This document shows positions 39,706-48,948 of a DNA stretch of 58,143 nucleotides, piece after piece. The notes under the pieces are model-generated. The model had not been told where the DNA came from and made no database searches. It worked only from the letters and a program-made list of their open reading frames with translations. The stretch is taken from contig NZ_QRBZ01000038.1 of assembly GCF_009833085.1 (NCBI RefSeq), positions 1-58,143 of the forward strand, written 5' to 3'. The position numbers and the translations under genes were made by a program. The DNA comes from Nitrosomonas oligotropha (GTDB taxonomy: Bacteria > Pseudomonadota > Gammaproteobacteria > Burkholderiales > Nitrosomonadaceae). How positions within the stretch are numbered: position 1 is the first letter of the stretch; each line of letters opens with the position of its first letter.

Positions 39706-40626
39706 TTAAACTAAAGTGAGCCAATCGGTGTGATTTTTGGCCCGGCCTTTAACGCAATCAAAGAATAGGGTTTGCAGCTGCGCGGTAATCGGTCCGCGCT
39801 TGCCCGGCCCGATGATACGGTTATCCAATTCGCGGATCGGTGTGATTTCCGCAGCGGTGCCGGTGAAGAACGCTTCATCGGCGCAATAAATTTCATCGCG
39901 CGTGATGCGTTTCTCAATCACCGGAATGCCGAGTTCAGCGGCTAATTCGATGATCGAAGCGCGCGTGATGCCTTCCAGGCAGGAAGTCAAATCCGGCGTG
40001 TATAATTTGCCTTGTTTAACGATGAAAATATTTTCTCCCGAACCTTCGGCCACATAACCTTCCACATCCAGCAGCAAGGCTTCGTCATAACCGTTCAATG
40101 CCACTTCCTGGTTGGCCAGAATCGAATTGGCGTAGGTCGTGACCGATTTGGCGCGACACATGTTGATGTTGACATGGTGCCGGGTAAACGACGAGGTTTT
40201 GACGCGAATACCGTTTTCCAGCGCTTCCGGCCCTAAATATGTTCCCCATGACCAGGCGGCGATGGCGACGTGCACCGACAAGGTTCTGGCGGAAAGTCCC
40301 ATCGCTTCGGCGCCATAAAAGGCAATCGGGCGGATGTACGCGGACGACAGTTTGTTTTGTTTCACCACATCGCGTTGCGCTTGCATGATGGTGGCCTTGT
40401 CGTAAGGCATTTTCATCATGAAAATATGCGCTGAATTGAATAAGCGGTCGGTATGTTCCTGCAACCGGAAAATCGCCGCACCCTGCGCGGTTTCATACGC
40501 GCGTAATCCTTCAAAAACACCCAAACCATAATGCAACGTGTGCGTTAGTACATGCGTATTGGCATCCCGCCAGGGAACCATTTTCCCGTCATACCAGATT
40601 ACACCGTCACGGTCAGCCATTGACAT
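39706..40626 (-). CDS. ilvE: Branched-chain amino acid aminotransferase IlvE
   Basis: A 306-residue class IV PLP aminotransferase that makes valine, leucine and isoleucine from their keto acids. IWYDGKMVPWRDANTHVLTHTLHYGLGVFEGLRAYE is the typical N-terminus. The PLP lysine is in CRAKSVTTYANSILANQEAL-type sequence (about residue 160), and the C-terminal EAFFTGTAAEITPIRELDNR binds phosphate. GGGAG lies seven bases before the start. It catalyses the final step of the pathway that includes IlvD (21356). Confidence 0.96.
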   Translation of the reverse strand: MSMADRDGVIWYDGKMVPWRDANTHVLTHTLHYGLGVFEGLRAYETAQGAAIFRLQEHTDRLFNSAHIFMMKMPYDKATIMQAQRDVVKQNKLSSAYIRPIAFYGAEAMGLSARTLSVHVAIAAWSWGTYLGPEALENGIRVKTSSFTRHHVNINMCRAKSVTTYANSILANQEVALNGYDEALLLDVEGYVAEGSGENIFIVKQGKLYTPDLTSCLEGITRASIIELAAELGIPVIEKRITRDEIYCADEAFFTGTAAEITPIRELDNRIIGPGKRGPITAQLQTLFFDCVKGRAKNHTDWLTLV

Positions 40627-40729
40627 TCAGGAACTCCCGATAAAATTCTTAAAAGCCGTATTCTAACTTATTTTTGACGCGCCGTTGAAACATGCCCGCC
40701 CGTGTGGCGGCGAATATCGTCACTCAGGT

Positions 40730-40755
40730 GAGGCAATTTGCCGCATTGCGAACGG
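40730..40755 (+). promoter_or_regulatory. Shared upstream element, copy 1 (before YcnI-like and FG-GAP genes)
   Basis: The element reads GAGGCAATTTGCC then GCATTGCGAACGG. GGCAA-T-TTGCC is a perfect palindrome about a central T. The 26 bases match the element at 46069-46094 at about 22 positions. It lies about 160 bases before the start of the YcnI-like gene, a similar distance to the second copy before its gene. It is probably a binding site for a regulator, identity unknown. The rest of this 288-base gap has a GCCCGCC/GGCGGC hairpin near 40694-40711 and nothing else evident. Confidence 0.5.
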
Positions 40756-40914
40756 CAAGGTTCCGGCTGATAATTTTAAACCATTGCATGGACGGTAATT
40801 TTTGAATCAATAGCGCATTGCCTCAGTTTTGCTTTACTTCTCCAATTACCCGCAGATTTACTTCACCACATCTGATCCATTCACCACCGTAGCGCATTGG
40901 AGGCGCTTATTACT

Positions 40915-41661
40915 ATGCTACTAAAATCAGCGATTCATAGTGTATTACCTGTAATTGTGTTGTTTGGGGCTATTCAATCCGATGCGTTCGCGCATACGGT
41001 GATCGATCCGCCGCAGGTTACGGAGGGCAAGCAATCGAATAATCACACCGTGATTACGCACGGTTGCGGCGATGCGGCTGTCATCGGTCAGAGTGTCGTG
41101 ATACCGGACGGGATCAGTTCTACCATCGTGGCCAATGGCAATCCGCATGCCGGACCGCTCAGCGATTTCCTGCAGAATTGGGGCGGCATTACATTTGTGC
41201 AAGATCGCTCGTTATTTACTGAGCAGGACCGGAAGGTGGATGCGAACGGAAATACGATCGGATTCTGGTTTGGCGGCGGCAATGCGGTGGCATCGTATGC
41301 TTGGGGACGCATTCCATTCGTATCGAAAGCGGTGCTATTCGTGCCTGAATCCTGTGCCAAGGCGGTGCGGTTTGCTTTCGCAGTGGCTGATATTTGCAAG
41401 ATCACCAATATCGGCGATATGAACGGAACGGATACGGTTAATTTCTGGACTCCCGCTGTCGGATCGAAATACGACGGCACACCGGGAGATCACGCTTACG
41501 ATTTTCCAGTGTATTTCACGATCAACCGGGATTTGGAAACGAATCCGCTGCCGGAATCTTGTGGCGCAGGTTTGCAAGTGATGGTAAAACCCTCCGCTGC
41601 GCAGATCGATCGCGATATGCCCATCATTTTTAACGGCACACAAGTGTGGCCGCAACTTTGA
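40915..41661 (+). CDS. Secreted YcnI-like (DUF1775-type) protein
   Basis: A 248-residue exported protein. The start at 40915 (MLLKSAIHSVLPVIVLFG) gives a signal peptide ending at SDAFA; the mature protein then starts with His (HTVIDPPQVTEG). YcnI-type copper-binding proteins likewise place a His at the mature N-terminus, and HGCGDAAVIGQSVVIPDG resembles their HGC...IP core. Four cysteines remain for disulfides (ESCAKAV, DICKI, ESCGAG). It may bind copper in the periplasm, but the family match is partial. It lies 41 bases before the FG-GAP gene and probably shares its transcript. Confidence 0.6.
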   Translation: MLLKSAIHSVLPVIVLFGAIQSDAFAHTVIDPPQVTEGKQSNNHTVITHGCGDAAVIGQSVVIPDGISSTIVANGNPHAGPLSDFLQNWGGITFVQDRSLFTEQDRKVDANGNTIGFWFGGGNAVASYAWGRIPFVSKAVLFVPESCAKAVRFAFAVADICKITNIGDMNGTDTVNFWTPAVGSKYDGTPGDHAYDFPVYFTINRDLETNPLPESCGAGLQVMVKPSAAQIDRDMPIIFNGTQVWPQL

Positions 41662-41702
41662 TTCATGGTCATCGCACCGCACACATTTAAGGAATAAATA
41701 CT

Positions 41703-43997
41703 ATGGCGCTACCCGCTCAACAACAAACTGTCATGCTTCAACTGACACAGGCAATGTTCAATGCAGCTCCGGGCGCGATTCATCTGGAAGCACTCATCTC
41801 CCCGGTTGAGGCCGGTCAAACTGTGGCCGATCTAGTGCAGTCATTGATGGGAAGTACATTATTTTTTGGCAAGAGTTATGAAACTGATCTGACCCCGGAG
41901 GCGTTTGCAGACGCCTTTATTCATGACTTTGCCGACGATAACGCCACCATGGAAAGCAAAGCGCTGGCGATTGATTATATTGCCGGCAAAATGGCTGCCG
42001 GAGCAACCCAAGGTGAAATCATCGCCGATGTAACCTGCATACTGTCAGCAATTCCGGCGAGCGATCCGGTGTGGGGAACGGCCGCATTAGCGTACAACAC
42101 GGCGAATGCGGCAAAAATTATTGATAACCTGACAGGAGACACGGTGTCAGCCGGTGATAAATCCAGCGCGGTCGATTACATCCTGGCGCAAATGGCTGCA
42201 GGACAGACTTTCGGCGCGACGGTCGTAGCGCTCATCAACGTGCTGGACGGCATGGATCATGCCGATTCTACTTGGGGTCATGCAGCGGCGCTGTTTGATA
42301 ACTGCATTGAAGTCTCGCGTTATTATTCGATCGAAAAAGCGGGCACTGCGACTGACTTGGCAACGCTCCGGCAAATTCTCACAGGGATTACTCCGGATGT
42401 GGCCACAGTCGCAACGGCCAAAGCTGCGGTTGATAAGCTGTTCGACGATCCGGTCATCGATCTGGCCCAGCTGAATGGCGAAAATGGCTTCAGATTGGAT
42501 GGCGCGATCGGCAGCGATGACACTGGCGAATCGGTAGGCAGTGCGGGCGATATCAATGACGATGGATTTGATGACCTGATCGTGGGCGCGCCGCATAATT
42601 TTGACGATTTTTACTCCGGCGCCAGTTTCGTGGTGTTTGGCAAAGCTTCCGGTTTTGACGCGGCGATTTCCTTATCCAGCCTGAATGGCGCGAACGGATT
42701 CCGCCTCAATGGCGTGGCGGGCGGGGATGCCGCTGGTAATGCGGTGAGTAGCGCGGGCGACATCAATGGCGATGGCTTTGACGATCTGTTGATCGGTGCG
42801 CCGATCTCCGATGTGCCAAAAAACGATACCGGATACACCTACGTTGTATTCGGCAAATCTTCAGGTTTCAGCGCGACGATGGAATTGTCGAGCCTGAACG
42901 GCAGTAACGGTTTCCGCATGCATCTTGATAAAGCCGACCAGCTTTTAGGCTGGTCTGTCAGTGGCGCGGGTGATATCAATGGCGATCATGTCGATGATTT
43001 GATCATAGGCGCGCCGATTGGCGAGCGCAGCTACGTCGTTTTCGGCAAGACTTCCGGCTTCGATGCAGAATTGGATTTAGCCAGTTTGGACGGCAGTAAC
43101 GGCTTCCTGATGAATGGCTTGGAAGATGGCGCGCAATTCGGCAATGGTGTAAGTGCCGGGGATATCAACGGCGATGGTATTAACGACTTGATCGTCGGTT
43201 CCTACTATGGGGGAAGCGGTACCAGTTATGTGGTCTTCGGTAAAGCATCGGGTTTTGACGCCATACTGGATTTGTCCGGCTTGGATGGCAATAACGGCTT
43301 TAGTGTGGAAGGCGCGGCGGAAGGCGACGAAGCGGGTTATTCGGTCGGCAATGCGGGAGATGTCAACGGCGATGGATTCGACGATGTGATCATCGGTGCG
43401 CGGTCCGCGGGAATCGATGGTAAAGCATCCGGTGCTGCTTACGTTGTATTTGGCAAGGCTGACGGCTTTGAAGCCACCTTGAATTTATCCAGCTTGAATG
43501 GCGCGAATGGTTTCCGTCTCGCAGGTGCGGCGGAAGGCGATCAAGCCGGCCGATCGGTGAGCAGCGCTGGAGATTTTAACGGCGATGGATTCGCCGATGT
43601 GCTGGCCGGTGCTGCTAGTGCCGATGCGAATGGCGTGGATTCGGGCGCTGCCTATGCTGTATTCGGCAAAGCGTCAGGGTTTAGCGCGTCGCTGGATTTA
43701 TCCAATTTAAGCAGTACCGGCGGCTTTGCCCTGAGTGGATTGGCGGCGGGTAATTCATTCGGTAAATCGGTCAGTAGCGCGGGGGATCTCAACAACGATG
43801 GTTTTGATGACCTGATCATTGGCGCTTCTTCGGCCAACGGCGGTGCTTTCAATTCTGGCGCAGCTTACGTTATCTTCGGCCGTAGTTTCACCAGTGCGGC
43901 GGTTGCAAAAACGGTTGCAACCGATAGTCTTGATGGGGCCAGTCAGGACGCGGCGGTGCTGTTGGCTGGAATCAATGCGGCGATGGATTGGATATAA
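41703..43997 (+). CDS. FG-GAP seven-repeat protein with DUF4214-like head domain
   Basis: A 764-residue protein. Residues 1 to about 245 form a helical head (MALPAQQQTVMLQLTQAMFN...) also found alone in the gene at 46247. Seven FG-GAP repeats of about 65 residues follow, each with a calcium loop of the DINGDGFDDLIVGAP type, and a YVVFGKASGF strand; seven repeats fit one closed integrin-like beta-propeller. There is no signal peptide and no clear C-terminal secretion signal. An AAGGA site lies nine bases before the ATG. Surface adhesion or binding is likely but inferred. Confidence 0.8.
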   Translation: MALPAQQQTVMLQLTQAMFNAAPGAIHLEALISPVEAGQTVADLVQSLMGSTLFFGKSYETDLTPEAFADAFIHDFADDNATMESKALAIDYIAGKMAAGATQGEIIADVTCILSAIPASDPVWGTAALAYNTANAAKIIDNLTGDTVSAGDKSSAVDYILAQMAAGQTFGATVVALINVLDGMDHADSTWGHAAALFDNCIEVSRYYSIEKAGTATDLATLRQILTGITPDVATVATAKAAVDKLFDDPVIDLAQLNGENGFRLDGAIGSDDTGESVGSAGDINDDGFDDLIVGAPHNFDDFYSGASFVVFGKASGFDAAISLSSLNGANGFRLNGVAGGDAAGNAVSSAGDINGDGFDDLLIGAPISDVPKNDTGYTYVVFGKSSGFSATMELSSLNGSNGFRMHLDKADQLLGWSVSGAGDINGDHVDDLIIGAPIGERSYVVFGKTSGFDAELDLASLDGSNGFLMNGLEDGAQFGNGVSAGDINGDGINDLIVGSYYGGSGTSYVVFGKASGFDAILDLSGLDGNNGFSVEGAAEGDEAGYSVGNAGDVNGDGFDDVIIGARSAGIDGKASGAAYVVFGKADGFEATLNLSSLNGANGFRLAGAAEGDQAGRSVSSAGDFNGDGFADVLAGAASADANGVDSGAAYAVFGKASGFSASLDLSNLSSTGGFALSGLAAGNSFGKSVSSAGDLNNDGFDDLIIGASSANGGAFNSGAAYVIFGRSFTSAAVAKTVATDSLDGASQDAAVLLAGINAAMDWI

Positions 43998-44053
43998 ACG
44001 CGCTCCCAGCCTCCCTATGATCTGTACCCATTCAATGAAGCATTCCGTTTTTT

Positions 44054-45106
44054 ATGGCGGCTAACGAAATTCCGGTTACAGCAATGCTGGAAATTACAAC
44101 CTCACGCCAACTGCTGTCGTGGTTAGCGGAGCAAAGAATTTCTATTGCACTGACGACTTACCAGATCGGCAAACTGTATTTTATCGGTCTGAAACCTGGC
44201 AATGCGCTTTCGGTGTTTGAACGCAGTTTTAACCGTTGCATGGGACTGTGCACGACACCGAATGGTTTGTACATGAGTAGTTTGTATCAGATCTGGCGCT
44301 TTGAAAATGTCTTCGAACCGGGACAGCAGCAGGATGGCTACGACCGGCTATATGTGCCGCAAATGGGTTACACCACCGGCGATCTGGATATTCACGACAT
44401 CGCCGTGGACCGGAATGGCCGGCTGGTGTTCGTCAACACGTTGTTCAGTTGCTTGGCGGCATTGAGCGAAGCGCATAGTTTTAAACCGCTGTGGCAACCC
44501 GCTTTTATCAGCAAGTTGGCGGCGGAAGATCGCTGCCACCTGAATGGCTTGGCGATGCGGGACGGTCAACCGGCCTACGTCACCGCGGTTGGCCGCTCCG
44601 ATGTCGCCGACGGCTGGCGTGAGCACCGCGCCGGTGGTGGCGTTGTTATCGATGTAAATACCAACGAGATCCCGTGTTCCGGGTTGTCGATGCCGCATTC
44701 TCCGCGATGGCATAACGGCAGGTTATGGCTGCTCAATTCCGGCACCGGGGATTTCGGCTATGTCAATCTGCAAACAGGACAGTTTGAACCGGTTTGTTTT
44801 TGTCCCGGCTATATGCGCGGACTCAGCTTTCACGGCGATTTTGCCTTGATTGGAATATCCAGACCACGCCACAATAAAACATTCAGCGGCTTAGCGCTGG
44901 ATGAAAATCTTAAAACACGGCATGCCGAGGCGCGCTGTGGCGTTCAGATCGTGGATTTGCGCACGGGAGATGTGGTGCATTGGCTGCGCATGGAAGGCGT
45001 GGTTGAAGAACTGTACGATGTCGTTGTACTACCCGGTGTCCGGCGCCCGATGGCGTTGGGTTTCAAAACCGATGAAATCCGCCGGATATTGAGTATTGAA
45101 ACTTAG
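44054..45106 (+). CDS. TIGR03032 family protein
   Basis: A 350-residue protein of TIGR03032 (DUF4915), function unknown. Family marks: FERSFNRCMGLCTTPNGLYMSSLYQIWRFEN, DLDIHDIAVDRNGRLVFVNTLFSCLA, CHLNGLAMRDGQPAYVTAVGRSD and MPHSPRWHNGRLWLLNSGTGDFGYV. It has the strand rhythm of a beta-propeller and no signal peptide. Relatives are often near glycosylation or TPR genes. It follows the FG-GAP gene by 56 bases and its stop overlaps that of the convergent GpsA-like gene, so there is no room for a terminator between them. Confidence 0.85.
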   Translation: MAANEIPVTAMLEITTSRQLLSWLAEQRISIALTTYQIGKLYFIGLKPGNALSVFERSFNRCMGLCTTPNGLYMSSLYQIWRFENVFEPGQQQDGYDRLYVPQMGYTTGDLDIHDIAVDRNGRLVFVNTLFSCLAALSEAHSFKPLWQPAFISKLAAEDRCHLNGLAMRDGQPAYVTAVGRSDVADGWREHRAGGGVVIDVNTNEIPCSGLSMPHSPRWHNGRLWLLNSGTGDFGYVNLQTGQFEPVCFCPGYMRGLSFHGDFALIGISRPRHNKTFSGLALDENLKTRHAEARCGVQIVDLRTGDVVHWLRMEGVVEELYDVVVLPGVRRPMALGFKTDEIRRILSIET

Positions 45107-46020
45107 TGTTGCGGCGGGTGTTGAAAAGCTTGCTTGAAATAACCGTCGAATTTTGACCGCACATTGTGCGGATTTTGCACGATTTCGCCGATCAGCTGAA
45201 AAAGCCGGTAATTTTGTGTATCTAGCAGCCGGTGTTGTTTGATCATCTTGAGGGTATGTGGTCCTTCACCTGAAATATCCTCCGTTTCTTCTCGCGCCAG
45301 TTTGCGGCCCAATTCGTGATGATGCGAGCTTTCGCTGGTGGCGGTGGTGATCAGATCCCCCAATCCCGCCAAGTGATACGGGCTGCCGGCTTGACCGCCC
45401 ATGATCTGCACGATTTGATTTAATTCTTGCAGAGCTGCCGTTGCCAGATACCCGCGCACATTATCGCCAAGCTTGAGCTCATCGGCCATGCCGAACGCCA
45501 TCGCGTAGATATTTTTTAGAATCACCGCCCAGCTGATACCGGCGATATCAGATGTGTGTTCGATACACAGTCTGGTGTGATTAAAACACGCTTGCATGGC
45601 ATGAAATGGGGCAAGATCCCGGCAACCCAGTTGCGCAAATGCGTACCGGCCTGCGCGGATTTCCTCGGAAATCATCGGACCATACAAAAGTGCATACGGT
45701 TGATGTGCGGGCAAGTTTTCCGCCAAAATTTGCGCTGCGGTTTTGCCGGATTCATCGAGTCCTTTGGCAATACTGACGCACAGGCAGGTTTTCTTCAATA
45801 ACGGCGCGATGCGCTGAGTCACTTCGCGGTGCGGATTGACGGGCAGGCAGAACAATACGATGTCCGCAAGCGGCGCGCTTTGTTCCAACGTAACGTAAGG
45901 GTGGCCGCTGCGTGGAAATTTCTCCCAAATCGCGCATGTGTGCCGGTCCTTGAGCAGATATTCCATCGCATGCCCCATTTCACCGTGACCGAGGATGAGA
46001 ATATGTAATGTTGTTGTCAT
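45103..46020 (-). CDS. Glycerol-3-phosphate dehydrogenase-like protein (GpsA-like)
   Basis: A 305-residue NAD(P)-dependent dehydrogenase related to GpsA, which makes glycerol-3-phosphate for lipids. The Rossmann loop is ILGHGEMGHAMEYLL at the N-terminus. LCVSIAKGLDESGKT, YGPMISEEIRAGRYA and the catalytic Lys region AVILKNIYAMAFGMADELKLGDNVRGYL follow, then GLGDLITTATSESSHHHELGRKL. These are GpsA motifs, though the protein is shorter and divergent, so the substrate may differ. Its 3' end overlaps the TIGR03032 gene by four bases. Confidence 0.8.
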   Translation of the reverse strand: MTTTLHILILGHGEMGHAMEYLLKDRHTCAIWEKFPRSGHPYVTLEQSAPLADIVLFCLPVNPHREVTQRIAPLLKKTCLCVSIAKGLDESGKTAAQILAENLPAHQPYALLYGPMISEEIRAGRYAFAQLGCRDLAPFHAMQACFNHTRLCIEHTSDIAGISWAVILKNIYAMAFGMADELKLGDNVRGYLATAALQELNQIVQIMGGQAGSPYHLAGLGDLITTATSESSHHHELGRKLAREETEDISGEGPHTLKMIKQHRLLDTQNYRLFQLIGEIVQNPHNVRSKFDGYFKQAFQHPPQH

Positions 46021-46068
46021 AAATTAAAATGATACTTTTGGTTAATTCTTACAACGATTGCTCGAGTG

Positions 46069-46094
46069 CGGCAATTTACCGCATTGCTAACGAT
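46069..46094 (+). promoter_or_regulatory. Shared upstream element, copy 2 (before the head-domain paralogue)
   Basis: The element reads CGGCAATTTACC then GCATTGCTAACGA, matching copy 1 at about 22 of 26 positions. The arms TGCGG and CCGCA around its AT centre pair. It lies about 160 bases upstream of the head-domain gene start and 49 bases before the GpsA-like gene on the other strand, so it could serve either. Confidence 0.5.
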
Positions 46095-46246
46095 TACAAT
46101 TTCATGAACAATAAATTGAATAAGCCAGATTAGCGGTTATTATTCCTCCCGGTTTTTTTGAATCCTTTTTTAAGCACAATACAAGCTGCCTTATCACTAT
46201 GATCGCACAAAAAATTCATACCACCCATGCACCGGAAAATCAACGT

Positions 46247-47116
46247 ATGGCGTTTACCCTTCAACAACAGACTTCTATTCTTCAGCTGATGCTGGCTATG
46301 TTTAACACAGCGCCAGGCGCGTCGAATCTGATGTTTCTGGGCTCGCTGCTGCAGAACGGCCAATCCTTAGCAAATCTGGCTCAATCGCTGGCGGAAAGTT
46401 CTTTATTCTTTGACCGGCAGTATGCCGCGTATTTGAAGCCGGATGAGTTTGCGGCCAAATTTGTTAACGATCTGGCGGGCGACCGGGTGTCGATCGGCGA
46501 TAAAAACCTTGTCATTGATTATATAACGCACCGGATGATCGCTGGCGCCACTCAAAGCGAGCTGATTGCAGAACTCTTGAGTACTTTATCGCCCATCCCG
46601 GCTTCGAATCTTAATTGGGGTAAAGCCGCCTCGCATCACAATACGCGGAATGCAACCAAAGTCGTAACGCATCTGCTCGGAAGCACCTTTACGCCAGCCA
46701 ATATCGCAGTAGTGGTCGATTATATGCTGGCGCAGATGGCTGCCGGTAAAACATTCGGTGAAATGGTCGTGTGGGCTATCGATACCGTGATTAGCGTTGA
46801 TCATGGCAATGTGGTATGGGGAAAAGCTACGGTGCTTTTCAACCATCGCACTGAAGTTTCAAAATATTATTCGATTGATAAAGCCGGTACGACAATCGAT
46901 AGAGCGGCTCTGCGGCAAATTCTGGCGAAAGTGACGGTTGATACCGGAACGGTAGCCGCTGCTAAAACGGCCATCGATCAGTTGCTGAGCAATGTCAGCG
47001 GTTTTTCCGATGATGCCGGTGATGACTTTCAGTTCGATAAGGTGCTGGTGGTGAGGAAGAATAACGTATTGCCCATGCCGCGGGGAACGGCAAAACGAGC
47101 CGAACTGATGATGTAA
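46247..47116 (+). CDS. Stand-alone head-domain paralogue of the FG-GAP protein (DUF4214-like)
   Basis: A 289-residue protein from the ATG at 46247 (MAFTLQQQTSILQLMLAMFN), chosen by alignment to MALPAQQQ of the FG-GAP protein; a start at 46199 would add 16 residues. It aligns along its length to the head of that protein: SSLFFDRQY against STLFFGKSY, VVDYMLAQMAAGKTFGEMVV against AVDYILAQMAAGQTFGATVV, and EVSKYYSIDKAGT against EVSRYYSIEKAGT. The last 40 residues are unlike it and there is no propeller. No signal peptide. Function unknown; the domain resembles DUF4214 modules of surface proteins. Confidence 0.75.
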   Translation: MAFTLQQQTSILQLMLAMFNTAPGASNLMFLGSLLQNGQSLANLAQSLAESSLFFDRQYAAYLKPDEFAAKFVNDLAGDRVSIGDKNLVIDYITHRMIAGATQSELIAELLSTLSPIPASNLNWGKAASHHNTRNATKVVTHLLGSTFTPANIAVVVDYMLAQMAAGKTFGEMVVWAIDTVISVDHGNVVWGKATVLFNHRTEVSKYYSIDKAGTTIDRAALRQILAKVTVDTGTVAAAKTAIDQLLSNVSGFSDDAGDDFQFDKVLVVRKNNVLPMPRGTAKRAELMM

Positions 47117-47286
47117 GCACGCATGTCCTGGTTTCCTGCCGGAAACCTGTAATACGAAGTAATCCGGAATTAACCGACTTTTCTAGCGAAGAAAAACATT
47201 TTCCGGTTCAAACTTTGGTACTATTTGCACACAGCATTCCGTTCGAGAAAGCGCTGTTTGATCGGTTGTTATAAGGTAAATAGTCC

Positions 47287-48519
47287 ATGCCGCGTATCCA
47301 AGCAGTATTTCAAAATGCGCAAGGCGAATCGTTATCCGGTTTGCTGGAAATGCCGTCTGGCGCGATTAAATCGTACGCGCTCTTCGCTCACTGTTTCACT
47401 TGCTCCAAAGACAATCCCGCAGCTGCGCGTATTGCACTCGCATTGGCGGATCGCGGTATTGCAGTATTGCGTTTCGATTTTACCGGCCTTGGGAATAGCC
47501 AAGGCGATTTCTCGAATACCAATTTCTCCTCCAATCTCCAGGACTTGTTAGCCGCTGCGCGCTACCTGGAGCAACACTACGCTGCTCCCGCGCTTTTGAT
47601 CGGACACAGCTTAGGCGGCGCGGCGGTACTCGCGGTGGCGCAAGAATTGCCGCAGGTCAATGCGGTGGTCACGATCGGCGCACCGGCGACTGCGGCGCAT
47701 GTCAAACATTTGTTTGCCGGTTCATATCGGGAATTGCAGAATCAACCGTCCGTACAGGTCGAATTGGCTGGAAGAAGCTTTAAGATTAAACGTCAGTTCA
47801 TTGATGATTTGGAGAAATATAATTCAGTTGAGCATATCGGTGCGTTAAAAAAAGCATTGCTGATTTTTCATTCACCGGTCGATGACGTTGTTTCGATTGA
47901 CGAAGCAGGGCGCATTTTTACCGCAGCCAAACACCCGAAAAGCTTCGTGTCGTTGGATCATGCCGATCATCTGTTATCCAATCCGGAAGATTCTCATTAT
48001 GTCGCGGAAGTTTTGTCGGCTTGGGCCAGCCGTTACCTGAAAACGGATCAAGCGCCGGTTAAAACAGACGGTGCGTTGCGGCCAACCGTTGAGGCGGGTA
48101 GTGTGATCGTGCGCGAATACGATAAAAAATTCACGCGCGAGATTCTGACGCCGCGCCACCGGCTGATCAGCGATGAGCCAATCGCGCTGGGCGGCGCGGA
48201 TCTTGGACTCAATCCCTATGAATTATTACTCGCCGCACTGGGCAGCTGTACATCGATGACGCTGCGCATGTATGCGAACCACAAACAAATAGACTTACAG
48301 GACATTACCGTGGAATTGCATCACAGCCGGATTCACGCCGAAGACTGTAGCGATTGCGAAAAGCAAAAAACACAAATCAATGTCATTACGCGCGCAATTC
48401 AATTGAACGGTAATCTGAACGATCAGCAGCGAGCTCGATTGCTGGAAATTGCCAATCAATGTCCGGTACATAAAACCTTGCAAAGCAAGATTCAGATAGA
48501 AACTAACCTGATAGATTAA
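47287..48519 (+). CDS. Bifunctional alpha/beta hydrolase-OsmC fusion
   Basis: A 410-residue two-domain protein. The N-terminal alpha/beta hydrolase (about 1-255) has the nucleophile in GHSLGGAAVLAVA and a late His in LDHADHLLS, with FDFTGLGNSQGDF near the oxyanion hole. The C-terminal OsmC domain (about 275-410) has its cysteines in LGSCTSMTLRMYANHK and NQCPVHKTLQSKIQ, the pair for reducing hydroperoxides. The fusion is a known bacterial architecture. It is followed by the S4 gene after seven bases. Confidence 0.9.
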   Translation: MPRIQAVFQNAQGESLSGLLEMPSGAIKSYALFAHCFTCSKDNPAAARIALALADRGIAVLRFDFTGLGNSQGDFSNTNFSSNLQDLLAAARYLEQHYAAPALLIGHSLGGAAVLAVAQELPQVNAVVTIGAPATAAHVKHLFAGSYRELQNQPSVQVELAGRSFKIKRQFIDDLEKYNSVEHIGALKKALLIFHSPVDDVVSIDEAGRIFTAAKHPKSFVSLDHADHLLSNPEDSHYVAEVLSAWASRYLKTDQAPVKTDGALRPTVEAGSVIVREYDKKFTREILTPRHRLISDEPIALGGADLGLNPYELLLAALGSCTSMTLRMYANHKQIDLQDITVELHHSRIHAEDCSDCEKQKTQINVITRAIQLNGNLNDQQRARLLEIANQCPVHKTLQSKIQIETNLID

Positions 48520-48526
48520 CTTCGAT

Positions 48527-48931
48527 ATGCAATCAGATGATACTATAGAGAAATATCGTATTGATAAATGGCTTTTTGCGACGCGTTTTTTTAAGACGCG
48601 ATCATTGGCCGCCGAAGCGATTGATCGCGGACGGGTTACGGTGAATGGTCAACGGGTAAAGCCTGCGAAGATACTTGCAGCAGGAGATATGCTGACCATT
48701 CGCATTGATAATTATCAATATACTATTGAAGTATTGGGGTTATCCAATAAAAGAGGATCTGCTACAGTGGCGCAGCAGTTGTACCGGGAAACCGAAGAAA
48801 GCAAGCAACAGCGAGAGTTGCTGGCCGCTCGCTTAAAAGCGCAGCCACCGCCATTTAATATTAAAGGACGGCCGACCAAACGCGATCGCCGCGTCATCCA
48901 GCGCTTCACTTCCAATCACGACGAATTTTAA
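48527..48931 (+). CDS. hslR: S4 RNA-binding protein (HslR-like)
   Basis: A 134-residue RNA-binding protein with an N-terminal S4 domain: IDKWLFATRFFKTRSLAAEAIDRGRVTVNGQRVKPAKILAAGDML. A basic C-terminal tail follows (GRPTKRDRRVIQRF). In E. coli HslR (Hsp15) binds stalled large ribosomal subunits after heat shock and recycles them; that role is inferred here. It lies between the OsmC fusion and the aldolase gene, with short gaps. Confidence 0.9.
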   Translation: MQSDDTIEKYRIDKWLFATRFFKTRSLAAEAIDRGRVTVNGQRVKPAKILAAGDMLTIRIDNYQYTIEVLGLSNKRGSATVAQQLYRETEESKQQRELLAARLKAQPPPFNIKGRPTKRDRRVIQRFTSNHDEF

Positions 48932-48948
48932 GAATCCAGCGAGAAATC

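Noticed and set aside
40732..40756. A sigma54 promoter reading of the shared upstream element
   Set aside because: The spacing between GG and GC is 14 bases where sigma54 needs 10, so it does not fit.
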